Source: Castanea sativa (taxonomy: Eukaryota > Streptophyta > Magnoliopsida > Fagales > Fagaceae). From it: a DNA stretch of 64,000 bases. Positions 46,006 to 56,840 of this stretch are shown one piece after another (position 1 is the first letter of the stretch; every line of letters begins with the position of its first letter). The stretch lies in the NCBI RefSeq assembly GCF_040712315.1, contig NC_134024.1, forward strand, positions 26,465,158 to 26,529,157, given 5' to 3'. Below the pieces are notes generated by a model. The model did no database searches. It was given only the letters and a program-made list of their open reading frames with translations, and was not told the origin of the DNA. A program made the position numbers and the translations under genes.

Positions 46006-47440
46006 GTGGATTCAGGTTGTACTAATCATATTTGCAATTCTTTGCAAGGGTTCCAAGAGACCAAAAAGCTGAATGAAGGAGAATTGTTTCTTACCTTAGC
46101 GGATGGGAGTAGAGTTCCAGTTGTATCTGTTGGAGTGCTTAATTTGTGTTTCAATTCTAGGGTTTTAATATTGGAAGACTGTCTGTATGTACCTAATGTT
46201 CGTAGGAATTTAATTTCTGCAACTTATTTAGGTAAACATGGGTATTGTATTATCCTAAAAGACAATGTTGTAATAAAGAAGGATAAAATGTTTATCTGTT
46301 CTGACGATATTGTAGATGGTCTTTATGTTTTAACTCTTGACAAGCATGAATTATTCAATTCTGAATTAGATAGTAGCTCTCATGTAAAATCATTAAAGAG
46401 AAAGTTTCCTTCTACTAGTGATACATATCTTTGGCACTTGCGTTTGGGTCATATTAATTCAAATAAGTTTTAGAAACTAATCAAAGATGGATTTTTACAG
46501 CCCATGGACTTTGATGAATTTCCAGTTTGTGAATCTTGTTTGGAAGGTAAAATGACCAAACAATGCAAAAGGTAGAAGAGCCCAAGAGTTGCTTGAATTA
46601 GTTCATACAGATGTATGTGGTCCTATGTCAACCCAAGCAAAATGAGGTTATGAGTATTTCATCACTTTCACGGATGATTACTCAAGATATGGTTATGTGT
46701 ACCTAATGAGACGGAAGTCCGAAGCCTTTGAAAAGTTCAAAGAGTTTAGGGTTGAAGTTGAGAATCAAATAGGCAAACGCATAAAGACCATTAGATCTGA
46801 TCGAGGTGGCGAATACCTTCTTGGGGATTTCAAGGATTACCTAATTCAAAATGAGATTGTATCCCAATTGACTGCACCTAGAACTCCTCAACAAAATGGT
46901 GTAGCGGAAAGAAGGAATGTGACTCTTTTGGAAATGGTTAGGTCCATGATGAGTTATTTAACTTTACCAATTTCCTTTTGGAGATATGCACTAAAAACTA
47001 TTATGCATATTTTGAATTTAGTTCCATCAAAATTTGTTCCTAACACACCCAAAGAATTGTGGAGTGGGCGCAAGCCTAGTATGAAGTATCTCTACATTTG
47101 GGGATGTCCAGCACATGTGTTGAAAGGGAAGTCTAATAAGTTGGAATCTAAAATGGAAGTGTGCATATTTTTAGGGTATTCAAAGGAAAACAAGGGTTAT
47201 TTATTCTATAATCCTAAGGATAAAAAAGTGTTTGTTAGCACTCAATCCAAATTTTTGGAAGATGATTATATGAATAATTTTAATCCTAGGAGTAAAGTTG
47301 TTTTTGGTGAAATAGATGAACTGTAGTTGAACAACCAATGGATGAAACTAGGGATGATGTGGTTGTATTAGATACACCATAAAATAGTACTCATGAGATG
47401 TCTAGTACACAGGTGCCTCGTCGTAGTGGGAGAATTGTTC
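46006..47440 (+). pseudogene. copia protease and integrase remnants
   Basis: 46006-46473 starts at the protease active-site region (VDSGCTNHICNS) and goes on to the pre-integrase motif YLWHLRLGHIN. A TAG at 46471-46473, then CESCLEGKMTK of the zinc-binding part, then several breaks to 46690. 46697-47326 holds the integrase core: TIRSDRGGEYLLGDF, TPQQNGVAERRN, and GCPAHVLKGKSNKLESK. After RRSGRIVRRSGR the sequence leaves pol and enters the LTR at about 47452, so the polymerase domains are absent. Confidence 0.87.
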
Positions 47441-47451
47441 GTCGTAGTGGG

Positions 47452-48361
47452 AGGTTGCTTGGATATATCAGGAGTGAGATCTAGAGTAACGGTCAAAATC
47501 TCAGTATGTTGGGCAACCACATTTAGTGTTGATGGAACATATATTTTCAAGATGGAATTCATAGTCTCTTAATAGAGATACAAAATATTCCCTTGAGATA
47601 AGTTTAATGGGATTGTTATTCAGAGAGTTAGGTCTAACCACTTTAGTAAGGAGTTACTAAAGTATATATATTTGTGGAATTGGATTTCATAAATATATAT
47701 AATGAATAACTTCAAATGATTAAACCGGGTACTCAAGGAATTAAGATGTAGTAATCTATAAAGTGACAGTCTTCTTTCATGACTTTGTATTACTAAAAAT
47801 ATTTTATGAAGGGGTTGCATGTACAATAAAGTCTTGGGATATAATTTATAGATAAGGCCTAGAATGCAACTATATTTATATAGCGGTATTAAATATAGTT
47901 AATGGTAACTTTGGACTTGTCAAGAGTTGATAGAAAAGTCCATGGCCCATTGAAGCTAGTGTCTTATTGGTCCATTTTGGTCCCACTCCAAGCCACACAC
48001 TTAAGCCCAATTGGAAAGGCCCAAAAGGTCAGCCTAATTAGATAATCGGTTAGACACAAAAGGAGAAACATACAGAATTTTCTGTAGAGATTTTTGTTAG
48101 AATGATTGTGAAGTGTTACATGTAAGTGTTAGACACTTTGACATTCTCCCTTTGAAAAACTGATTGAGAGACCACACATCTTGGGTATTAGTGTAATTGG
48201 AGTGAAGATTGAAAGTGTTACCAAGTGATTTTGATCTTCGGTTTTGAAATTCATCGCTCCAAGGTACACTCTCTTGTTCTCAAATTCTGAAACTTACATA
48301 GTGCATGTTAACTTTTATGAATGAAGTAAATTTGTTATTTTTCCGCTGCATATTTCCTTCA
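47452..48361 (+). repeat. 5'-truncated 3' LTR of the nested copia element
   Basis: 910 bases matching the last 884 of the left LTR. It includes small differences, for example an extra block GTCTTGGGATATAATTTATAG near 47831 and CATGTAAGTGTTA near 48120. The junction at 47430-47455 contains the doubled word CGTCGTAGTGGGAG, a likely site of the deletion. Confidence 0.85.
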
Positions 48362-48424
48362 ATAACGACTTCAAGAATCATTACGAATGGTTCATATTGA
48401 CATCGGTTGCGAATGGTTCCCTGG

Positions 48425-48660
48425 GTTTGTGCTCAGATCGGCGACGTGCTCAATCAGCGACGACGTGCTCAGGTGGGTTTGTGTCTACGACGACGTGCTC
48501 AGGTGGTTCTTGAATCGGCAACGATGTGCTCAGGTGGTTCTTCAATCGGCGACGGTGTGCTCAAGAATCATTATGAATCATTCTTATCGGCGATGGTTCA
48601 AGTGGCTTATCAGCAATGCTTATCGACTACGGTATAGGTGGCTTATCGGCGACGGATTGG
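48425..48660. repeat. GC-rich minisatellite right of the copia insertion
   Basis: Units built on CGGCGACGTGCTCAGGTGG recur about every 30-40 bases, five or more times. The overlapping open frames at 48387-48716 consist of these units. Confidence 0.75.
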
Positions 48661-48819
48661 GTTCTTTTGGGATCGAGGTGGGTTGGGTTCTTTTGGGAAA
48701 GAAGCTGATGGCTTAGAGAAAATAGGAAGAAAATAAAAGGTCATGGTATTTATAGTGGTCTTTAGCAACAATTGGTCCATCGCTATTGCTACCTCTTTGT
48801 CGTAAAATGTAGTAGCCTT

Positions 48820-49290
48820 TTAAGCTTTTAGCGACGAATTTAAGTTTTGTCACTAAAGACCCAAGCTTTTGTTAAGATTTTTAGAGACGAAATTCATATT
48901 TCATCGCTAAAGCATACTTTTAGTGACGAATTGTGATTTAGTCGCTAAAAACATGGAAGTGCAAAACTATTATTATTTTTAGCGACGAAATGATTTTCGT
49001 AACTAATACTATCCATAGCAATACCTATAGTGACGAAATATTTCGTCACTAAAAATTTCAACTTTTAGCGACGAAATATTTCGTCGCTATAGATTAATTA
49101 AACTTGCACCAAAGTTTCCCTCCGCTAGCGCCCATTTTTCAGATCACAATAGCGACGAAATTTATATTTTGTCACTAAATGTTATAATTTTTTTCACTAT
49201 TAGTGACAAAATTCATATTTCATCGCTAAAGTTGTATTTTTAGCGACAAAAAATATTTCCTCACTAATTTGTGTCACTAAAAATACATTT
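48820..49290. repeat. right subterminal repeat region of the CACTA element
   Basis: TTAGCGACGAAAT / ATTTCGTCGCTA words in both orientations, the mirror of the left subterminal region. 48721-48819 is the transition to the minisatellite. Confidence 0.88.
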
Positions 49291-50626
49291 TGTTGTAGTG
49301 AAAGCTAATGAAGTTTCTTTGTTACCATTTATTCTGCTCAAAATTTAAAGCCACTCAGAGAACAAGCTAGTGGTGGAATTAATGTACCCCCCCCCCTCCA
49401 CATATGCATCTAAATAATCTAATATTATTTCTTATTGAAATTGGTAATAATAATAATAATAACAACATGTACTCACCTAGTGCAATAATGATACTCCTTG
49501 ATTGGTTGTCTGTAAGTTGACTTTCTATTCCATTTCTCAACCCATCACCCTCGTACCCCTTGGGACAAGAGCAACTAAAACTCCTAGGAAAGTTGTGGCA
49601 TTGCTTGTTGTAGGTGTTTAAAGTTACGCACTCATTGATATCTGAACCACAATGCAACCCATCAAAAGGTATTAGTACAATCTATAAGTTCATTTAGCAA
49701 CAACAATAACTAACTAGTGACATTCATATGCGAATAACAATACAACATGCTGAATTTATATTGGTACCTTGACAACCTTCAAGGAGGTATGGGTTCCCTT
49801 GAAAACCTAAGGAGCAATTGCAACGATATCCAAGACCGTTGTTGAAATTGTAACAGTCACTATATGTTGCCTTACATGCATAGCTTGTTAAATTCCTTTT
49901 AGCATCCTGGCGTCTCATTTCCAATGGCCCAATCAAGCACCAAGGGAATAGTTGTTCTATTTTGTAAAAATTTAAGATCCAAGGAGAAAAAGTTGTACGC
50001 ATCTTCTTCCCCTACAAAACCGAAACCACATGGATTGAAGTCGAGTATCGTGGAGTGATAATTAAAGCTCCCTAGGCCCACAAACTCATTACTCCTTCTG
50101 GGATAGAAGTTTGACAACAACCAATTCCAGAGGAAGACCCATTAACCACACTGTCGATGTGGTCACAAAGTGATAGGCATCCAATGGTATAGTTTTGTCC
50201 CCGTGATAAACCATTAAAATCATGAAAGTTTCACAGCCAACAGCAGTGAACTTGTTCTTCATGTACGAAATGGAAAAACTTAATAAACTAAGCTCGAAAA
50301 TATCATTGTCAACATGCCCTGATTTGTTATAAAAACCACAGGCTACAAAGTTGGAGACTCATAGTTCACCATCCAGAGATATATTGAGCACTATTAAATT
50401 ACTATGGCGCAGAAATGGCGTTGGAGACCCAGAAGTGTTGTTACAAGTAATGAGAAAAAGACTCATCAAAGTAGCAGCCCTCGCTTGTACCAAATAGGTA
50501 ACGGATGCTAAGTGATCCACAACTATTTATGCAACTTGAACTGGATTGAGATGCTGCCATTACCACTAAAATTGTCCACCCAAATAGAAGTAATTGTTGT
50601 TGTGAAAGCAATCTATGCAAAGCCAT

Positions 50627-51227
50627 GACTTTGCTTTTATATATCTCTATTTTGTAAAAATTTAGGCTTTGTTTGTACTGCCATTAACTTTGATGGTCTC
50701 CTTATAATAGGCATGTCCCTCCCTTGGGTGAAGAGTTATTGACCAAAAACACATTAATTAGGCAAAGAAAAAGATACGGCAAACTAGTGAACTTGTCAAG
50801 GAATTATCAAACTCTTATATAAAGTCAATTATTCCATTTTCAATAACCTCAAGACTCAAGGGTTTGTTGAGGATTCACTATACATCAAGAGTTATAGGCT
50901 TAAAATATTCTTATTCGAGCTCCTCTCTGTCTTTGTCATCTCCTCCCTCTCTCTTGTTTCTAACGACTACAAGTTTATTCTCCTTGGGATCTATTATCAA
51001 AAAACAACTTTCTTTTTGTCAAGAATGAGATGATATAGACCATTCACAACAATTCTTATTAATGAAATCATCATGATAGATACAGTTTATCGTGATTATC
51101 GATAGTGTAAAGAAGAATAATGTTAGAAAAAGTATGACCACAAAATTTTTTACAATTTCTTGCCACAACTGTAACGTGGCAGAGTGTAAATAATAATTAA
51201 CCATTCACAGTCTATCACATCATATAC
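50627..51227 (-). other. upstream region of the WAK pseudogene
   Basis: AT-rich, no gene. A short stretch at 51125-51200 resembles the MITE-like end nested in the 26-28 kb palindrome. Confidence 0.4.
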
Positions 51228-51740
51228 CACTACAAGAAATTTGGTCTTTAGCAACGGCTAACAATCGTCACTAATGCTTTAAATATCATCATTAATTATA
51301 TTAGCAATGACAAATGTCGTCACTAACTTTTGTTGAACAAAAATCGTAACAAAAAAGACATTTAGTGACGATATTAGTGCCGTTGCGAATATGTTACTAT
51401 TAATGACGACAATGTTGTCACTAATAATGACAATTATCATCATAAATAACTCAAGAACCCAAAACGAAATGTCGTCGCTACTAGCTCATGATTAGCGACG
51501 AAAATTTTTGTCGTCGCTAATAGATTATTATTAACGACAACATTTTTGTTGTCGCTAATATGTCATTATTACCGATGATGCTTGTTGTTGTCACAGATAA
51601 TAATATATTAATGACCACAAACATGTCATCACTAAAATTTGCATATTAGCGATGATATTGTTTGTCGTCAATGATGATATGATAAAATATTAGTGATGAC
51701 AATGTCATCGCTAATAACATTTTACATCTTTTTTGGATTT
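51228..51740 (+). mobile_element. left end of a second CACTA element, partner end not found
   Basis: The terminus CACTACAAGAAATTTGG at 51228 is followed by about 500 bases of TTAGTGACGA / GTCGTCACTAAT / TTAGCGACGAAA words in both orientations. The terminus differs from that of the 39134 element after eight bases, so it belongs to another family. I found no reverse-complement terminus up to 64000. The element is therefore either truncated or has its end further than I could recognise. Confidence 0.7.
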
Positions 51741-54470
51741 TTCTATAAAATTTACATTTTGAATTTTACATGGGTACCTGATGGAAAATAATAAGCCACA
51801 ATCCCACACATCACAAATTTTCAATCACAAATACACATATAAGCATAATAATTGCTCAATCAATAACTACTAATAAGGAAAAACAATGCCCAAGTTCAAT
51901 ATCATATAACATAATTTAAGTTCCAATCTATTCTCTCAAATACTAATCATATAATAACATATTCCTCATAAAGATATGTTTCCAAGCTAAAACTTATTGC
52001 AATGAAATAAATCTCCCCTCAACATCATCTGTAAGACTGTAACCGAAGGCATGCGATATTTTAACCTGAAACAAAGAGTATAAACCAATGTAAAGGTCAA
52101 CTATAATCGATGACAAAAATACTTACTAAATAGTTTTAACATTCAATTAAAATTTTAACATTTATATTTTTCAAAAATACCATAGATGTGGTTATAAGTT
52201 AGTAAACTTCTTGCTTTATAGATGCTTATAAGTTAGTAAGTAGTGTATTATGTAATAATTATCATAGAAAAGTAGCTAGTGTAGCATGAAATGAAAATAG
52301 TGGGACAAAATAACAAAACTTCTATCATCACTCATTAATAACAGGACTAGCACAAAATTTAAACCTTACTTAATGAAAACAGTGGGAAAAAATAACAAAA
52401 CTTTTATCATCACTCATTTATAACATGACTAGCACAAAATCTAAACCTTTACTTATTTTATTATTTCCATACATATAACTCAAGCATAATTATACAACCA
52501 TTAACATTTTCATCACTTGCACTTCACTACTTAAGTTGGAAGGCTCACACAAATATTTTGGGAGTTATAAATTCATGGATAGCTAAATCAAGACGAATTG
52601 ATGAACATAGAAAGAGAATTGAAAATCTATATGAAACATAAATAAATTTTTCTATGAAAAGAATTGTAAAATTGTCTTTTCCAAAACTTTTTTTTTGTTG
52701 ATAAATTGTCTTTTCCAAACCTACATTGTAAACATCCTTGGTGAATTCAATGAATTATATAATCAGCACGACATGTTTTCGTTCAATGTTAATTATCTAT
52801 GTTGAATTCATTCACAATGAGAACTTAACTAAGTGTTATTTTTTTTAAGACAAAGGTAGAAATAAGTTGTAGGGTACAAAATTCCTTAAAAGATAGAAGA
52901 CAAGGAAATGAGGTGTTTGTATTTCCATGGTTACCCTAACAAAATAACTTTTTCAACTATATAAAGAAACTATATAGCTGAGGACCAAAAAATACAATCC
53001 AACACCAAAAGTTAGGACTAACCATCACTGAAAATCAGATATTCAAATAATAATTTGATAAGTCAATAATTCAAAACAGTATTATAATATCATCCATCTT
53101 TAGCCCAGCCCCATAAGCCCTGTTTCAACTTCTTGAGTGTGGATACTTATTTTCTAAAGTAAATGAAGTATCATGTTTACTACATGGTAAGACATGCATG
53201 AAAGACAATTGTAAAATTTTAAGATTCATACAAAGAGGCAAAAGAATCATGAAGTGAAAAAATAAAAAAGATAAAAAGAAAAGAAAAAAGAAGGAGAGAG
53301 AATGTAAATTAATTCATCCCCGTTATTATTTTTCTCTTATGTTTTAATATTTTTCTCCATATGTGACATTTATTACTCAATACTCAAATAAGTAATAACA
53401 ACACACAAGAAGAAAACATGTATTTGTGATGATCTAAATTCTAGAATGTAGCCTAGCTAGCCAAGGTATTGATATTATAAAATAAAAAAAAATCTTTGTG
53501 TTGTTCATCTAAAAATAAAACATACATATTTGTAGGAACATAAAATAATTTTTATTTTAAAACTTAGTTATTTCTTCTCAATCAAAAAAAAAGTTCTTCT
53601 ACTCCCCTTAAAACAAAAAGACAATAACCTATCTCAGAGAAACATTTGTTTTACTAGTAACAAAAAGAAAATAGTAAAATTAAAAGTCTTAGCGTCCAAA
53701 AAAATCAATCTAACAAAAAAAAGGTATGTGTCTACATTCTCAATAAATTAAAAAAAAAATTAGAAAAAGAGCAACCATATAGAATCTAGTGCTACTGCTA
53801 CACAAACAAAAGTACTTTCTTAGAAAGTTTGACAACAATATCCTTACAAACTAAGATTAAATAATCATTTAAAAAAAAAGCAAAACTAAGATTAAATAAA
53901 TTAATTAGACAAGTAAGGCCACCGTCACTGAATCTTAATACAATGGGTTGTTGTTATTGTTGTTGGAACTTGAGAAGGAAACAAAAAATGTGCTTCTCAA
54001 GTGAAAAATTGTGGGTACGGCTCCAGCCTTTTTAAGATGATTTTTGTGTTTATTTTCTCGTTTTAACTTTATGAACGAACAAAAAAAATATGAATAAGAG
54101 AGCCATTGAGAGAAAAAAAAAATACCTGGCCAGCAGCAAATGAGAGATGATCGGCGGCAAACTTGCAGTGGGCTGGCAATAGGTCTATAACTCTGTATAG
54201 TGTATAGGTTCAACCGTTCAACAAGAGAGAGAGCATGTTAGTGGTATGTACTATACTGAGAAAAAAATGGGATCATGGGATTTCAATTCAATCTGTAGAC
54301 CACCACAATTGCAATATTGGAGTAGGAAACTCTCCCTCCAATACTGAAAAAGAGGCTTTCAAAAAAATGGAAAGGGACTTCTTTTTTTTCTTTTTTATTT
54401 TAATGACCAATTTTATTTATAAAAAATCTATATAAAAAAATGTTAGTTTTCTTTTATCACTTAAAGATAG
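51741..54470. other. probable internal part of the second CACTA element, no gene
   Basis: AT-rich. Two direct repeats of GGACAAAATAACAAAACTTYTATCATCACTCATT.. type lie at about 52303 and 52388. 54125-54180 (TGATCGGCGGCAAACTTGC) is GC-richer, in the position where the 39134 element has its GC-rich minisatellite. That suggests, but does not prove, the same element plan. Open frames at 53935 and 54235 lack motifs. Confidence 0.4.
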
Positions 54471-54608
54471 GCATGTGGTTCGGTTAATGATTTTTTTCAA
54501 TCTGACCCATTATAGTTGGGTTAAAAAAAATGAAATCCAGCTCAATCCATCGCAGGGGTCCAACCCAACCCACCTGGATCAGGTTGGACAGTTTTATTTT
54601 ATTTTTAG

Positions 54609-55255
54609 CATTAACCACTGGAATGACCAAAATATCCCTAAACCTAAAAATTTACTAAAATAGCTCCAAAATGATCAAAATATCCCCAAAACCTCTGAAA
54701 TGAGTTGAAATACCATAAAACCTCTAAAATAACGAAAAATACCCCAAAACCTCTAAATGACCAAAATACACCTAAAACCATTCGAATGACCAAAATACCC
54801 TCAAAACTTATAAAATAACCAAAATACCCAAAAACTTCTAAAATGACCAAAAATACCCCTTAACTTGTAGAATGACCAATACACTCCCTAAGCTTCTAAA
54901 ATGACCAAATTACATATAGAATGAGCAAAAATACCACGAAAAACCACTTAAATGACCAAAAACCTCTAAAATGATTAATATACTCCCAAAATCACCAAAA
55001 TGACAAAAATGCCCTCAAATCCTCCAGAATGAGAAAAGAAAAACACTAGAGCCTCTAAAATGACAAAAATACTTTGAAATCTATAAAATGACCAAAATAA
55101 CCCAAAATCCTCTACAATAAAAATTTTGGCCATTTTAGAGGTTAAAGAGTATCTTGGCCAATTTAGAGATTTCAGATATTTTGATCATTTTAGATATTTT
55201 AAGAGTGTTTGGGTCATTCTAGTTGTTTCAAGAGTATTTTCGTCATTTTAGAATA
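54609..55255. repeat. palindromic array of about 29-bp units
   Basis: Forward units (TCTAAAATGACCAAAATACC type) recur at roughly 54759, 54788, 54818, 54845 and 54873 and on to about 55110. At about 55120 the orientation reverses (GGCCATTTTAGAGG, GATCATTTTAGATATTTT, GTCATTTTAGAA) to 55255. Same family as the arrays near 29.0, 29.6 and 36.1 kb. Confidence 0.82.
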
Positions 55256-55869
55256 TACATGCCTAGTCTTTGGGCCATATGTCCCATGATATCTTACATG
55301 CATTAAGAATAATACATGTGTTTAGATATTGATGATTTTGATTTTAGAGGAAACAAATTAGCTATAGTTTGAAAACCATTTGAAAAACCCTTGATTAGCA
55401 AGGGTTAATGTAAAGATAAATTGAAAATCTCATGTTTGATCCAAGGGAGCACCTACTAATCTTGCCTTTAAAAATAAATTTTGGAAAATTAGTAATTTTT
55501 TGTGGAAAATATAATTTTAAGGGAATTACATTGAACTAACCCTCCTTTCACTCCCATGTGTGATCCAAGGGAAAACATAACTTTAAAAGAAGTACTTTGG
55601 GGAACATAATTTTAATCGAATGGTTAGATTATCAGAATGGGGCTGACCGAATCTTCATGGGGCCACATGGAATTTGACCATCATGCACAAGTTCATATTC
55701 AAATCTTGGTCATTGGATTGAAAAGTATGATGACGTATTGGTGTTGGTGAAATTTGAGACCAATTAGATGGTCAAATTGAGAAAACATAGCCAAACAGGT
55801 ACACAACACATGTCCATCACACGCTATACTTAGATTTGAAATCTAACTGATGAATTTGAAGAGTGTAAT
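55256..55869. other. intergenic, no gene seen
   Basis: No motif. AATCCAAGGGAAAACATAA-type words appear twice (about 55440 and 55565). Confidence 0.45.
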
Positions 55870-56319
55870 TATAACGACCCAAGGAAAAGCGCTAGCCACA
55901 TCTGCACTATACCTCAAAAGGACTAGTCACAATTGAGGCTCCTTGTAGTTGTTAATAAAGCTCAGATCTACCCAGTAAATACCCGATGTGGGACTCATCA
56001 CACACCCACACACATCACACAATCAATCAAATTGGAACATCACAACCTCCTCCACTTAAATCTCTAACGTCCTCGTTAGGGCTCACTTTGTGGGGTAGTG
56101 TCTTCGAGCCCACACAGGGTTACGGATCCCGCTCTGATACTATATGTAACGACCCAAGGAAAAGCACTAGCCACATCTGCGCTATACCTCAAAAGGACTA
56201 GTCACTATTGAGACTCCTTACAGTTGTTAATAAAGCCCAGATCTACCCAGTAAATACTCGATGTGGGACTCATCACACTTCCACACACATCACACAATCA
56301 ATCAAATTGGGGCATCACA
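55870..56319 (-). mobile_element. TRIM (miniature LTR retrotransposon), 450 bp
   Basis: Two direct repeats of 175 bases each (55870-56044 and 56145-56319), differing at about 13 positions. Each starts TGTAACGACC (TATAACGACC in the left one) and ends ATCACA. The 100-base middle holds GCTCTGATACTATA next to the right repeat, which is a methionine-tRNA primer site read on the minus strand (TATAGTATCAGAGC). Next to the left repeat is CCTCCTCCAC, a polypurine tract on the minus strand (GTGGAGGAGG). So the element points to the left. It has no coding capacity. The 5-base flanks (GTAAT, ACCCC) do not match. Confidence 0.86.
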
Positions 56320-56798
56320 ACCCCACATAATTTTATTTAAGAGTTTTCTTTAAAATATAATTGATGGGCTATAGGTTTTCTTTTAATTATTACTGCAGCC
56401 CACTACCCATTAAGCCCACATCTTATAATACAAACTACAGGGTAGAGGAAGAGATAGTCAGGGTTTTATCTAAGAGGCTAAGAGGTGTTTTCCTTGGAGT
56501 TAGAGCACATACAATTGAAGAGACAATCAGATTGTTCAAGATAAGATTTCTCACAATTAGAAACAAAAAATTAAAAGTTTATAAGGTTATTTAGAAATCT
56601 GATTTTGATCCTAAAATTTATATTCTAATGTTTAGATTTGTCGCTGGGTATCCACATTAGATGTTAGATTGTTCATTAGGATATATATATAATCCTAGAT
56701 TGAGCCACGGATTGCAAGAGAATGTGATTTTGGCTTAAGCCACCTTCGGATTTGAATATATATAATCCTAGATCGAAGTCAAGGAATGTGGCTATTTA
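56320..56798. other. intergenic left of the inverted repeat
   Basis: No gene. AAGTCAAGGAATGTGGCTAT at about 56777 is a diverged copy of AAGTCAAAGAATGCGGCTAT at about 56853. Confidence 0.45.
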
Positions 56799-56808
56799 GT
56801 ACATATAG

Positions 56809-56840
<32 letters not shown>

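Larger units (their letters stand above)
42571..48361 (+). mobile_element. Ty1/copia retrotransposon inserted in the CACTA element, RT-deleted
   Basis: The 5' LTR is 42571-43945 and is followed by a methionine-tRNA-type primer site (TAGTATTAGAGCCAGG, 43948-43963). gag, protease and integrase remnants (45199-47440) follow. The sequence then jumps at about 47452 straight into the middle of the 3' LTR (47452-48361). Reverse transcriptase, RNase H, polypurine tract and the first 490 or so bases of the 3' LTR are missing. Flanks are GTAAC on the left and ATAAC on the right, a 5-base target duplication with one mismatch. Strand agrees with gag direction. Confidence 0.88.
39134..49300. mobile_element. 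complete non-autonomous CACTA (En/Spm) element, 10,167 bp
   Basis: The left terminus CACTACAACAAAATATATTT and the reverse complement of the right terminus, CACTACAACAAAATGTATTT, match except one base. Both sides are flanked by AAA (39131-39133 and 49301-49303), the 3-base target duplication of this superfamily. Subterminal regions (about 39150-39665 and 48820-49290) are packed with TTTAGTGACGAAA / TTTCGTCACTAAA in both orientations, the usual transposase-binding architecture. No TNPD or TNPA-like protein was recognised, so it depended on a partner. Inside lie a 189-bp tandem array, GC-rich minisatellites and a copia retrotransposon (42571-48361). Without the copia insert it would be about 4.4 kb. 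Confidence 0.92.
36768..50626 (-). pseudogene. wall-associated kinase pseudogene split by nested transposons
   Basis: Sister of the WAK at 12950. Exon 1 (49768-50626) starts MALHRLLSQQQLLLFGWTIL but has several frameshifts (near 50445, 50210, 50100 and 49915) and a TGA at about 50359 where the sister has Arg. Exon 2 (49477-49641) keeps length 165 and both splice sites, but the EGF has lost cysteines (NTYNKQC for NPCDKEC). Exon 3 survives only from about 37572 down to 36768: after HIHDKD the TM, glycine loop and ATP-lysine segments are missing. The catalytic loop reads HKDVK instead of HRDVK, and the stop is lost, adding about 15 residues. The break joins the exon directly to intron-like sequence, an internal deletion of about 590 bases relative to the sister. 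Intron 2 is about 12 kb because a CACTA element and a copia element sit in it. Confidence 0.92.

Noticed and set aside
43230..47826. Two similar minus-strand frames at 43230-43442 and 47620-47826
   Set aside because: Both lie in the copia LTR pair; similarity reflects LTR identity.
54644..54850. Phe/Gly-rich minus-strand frame
   Set aside because: It is the 29-bp array read in one frame.
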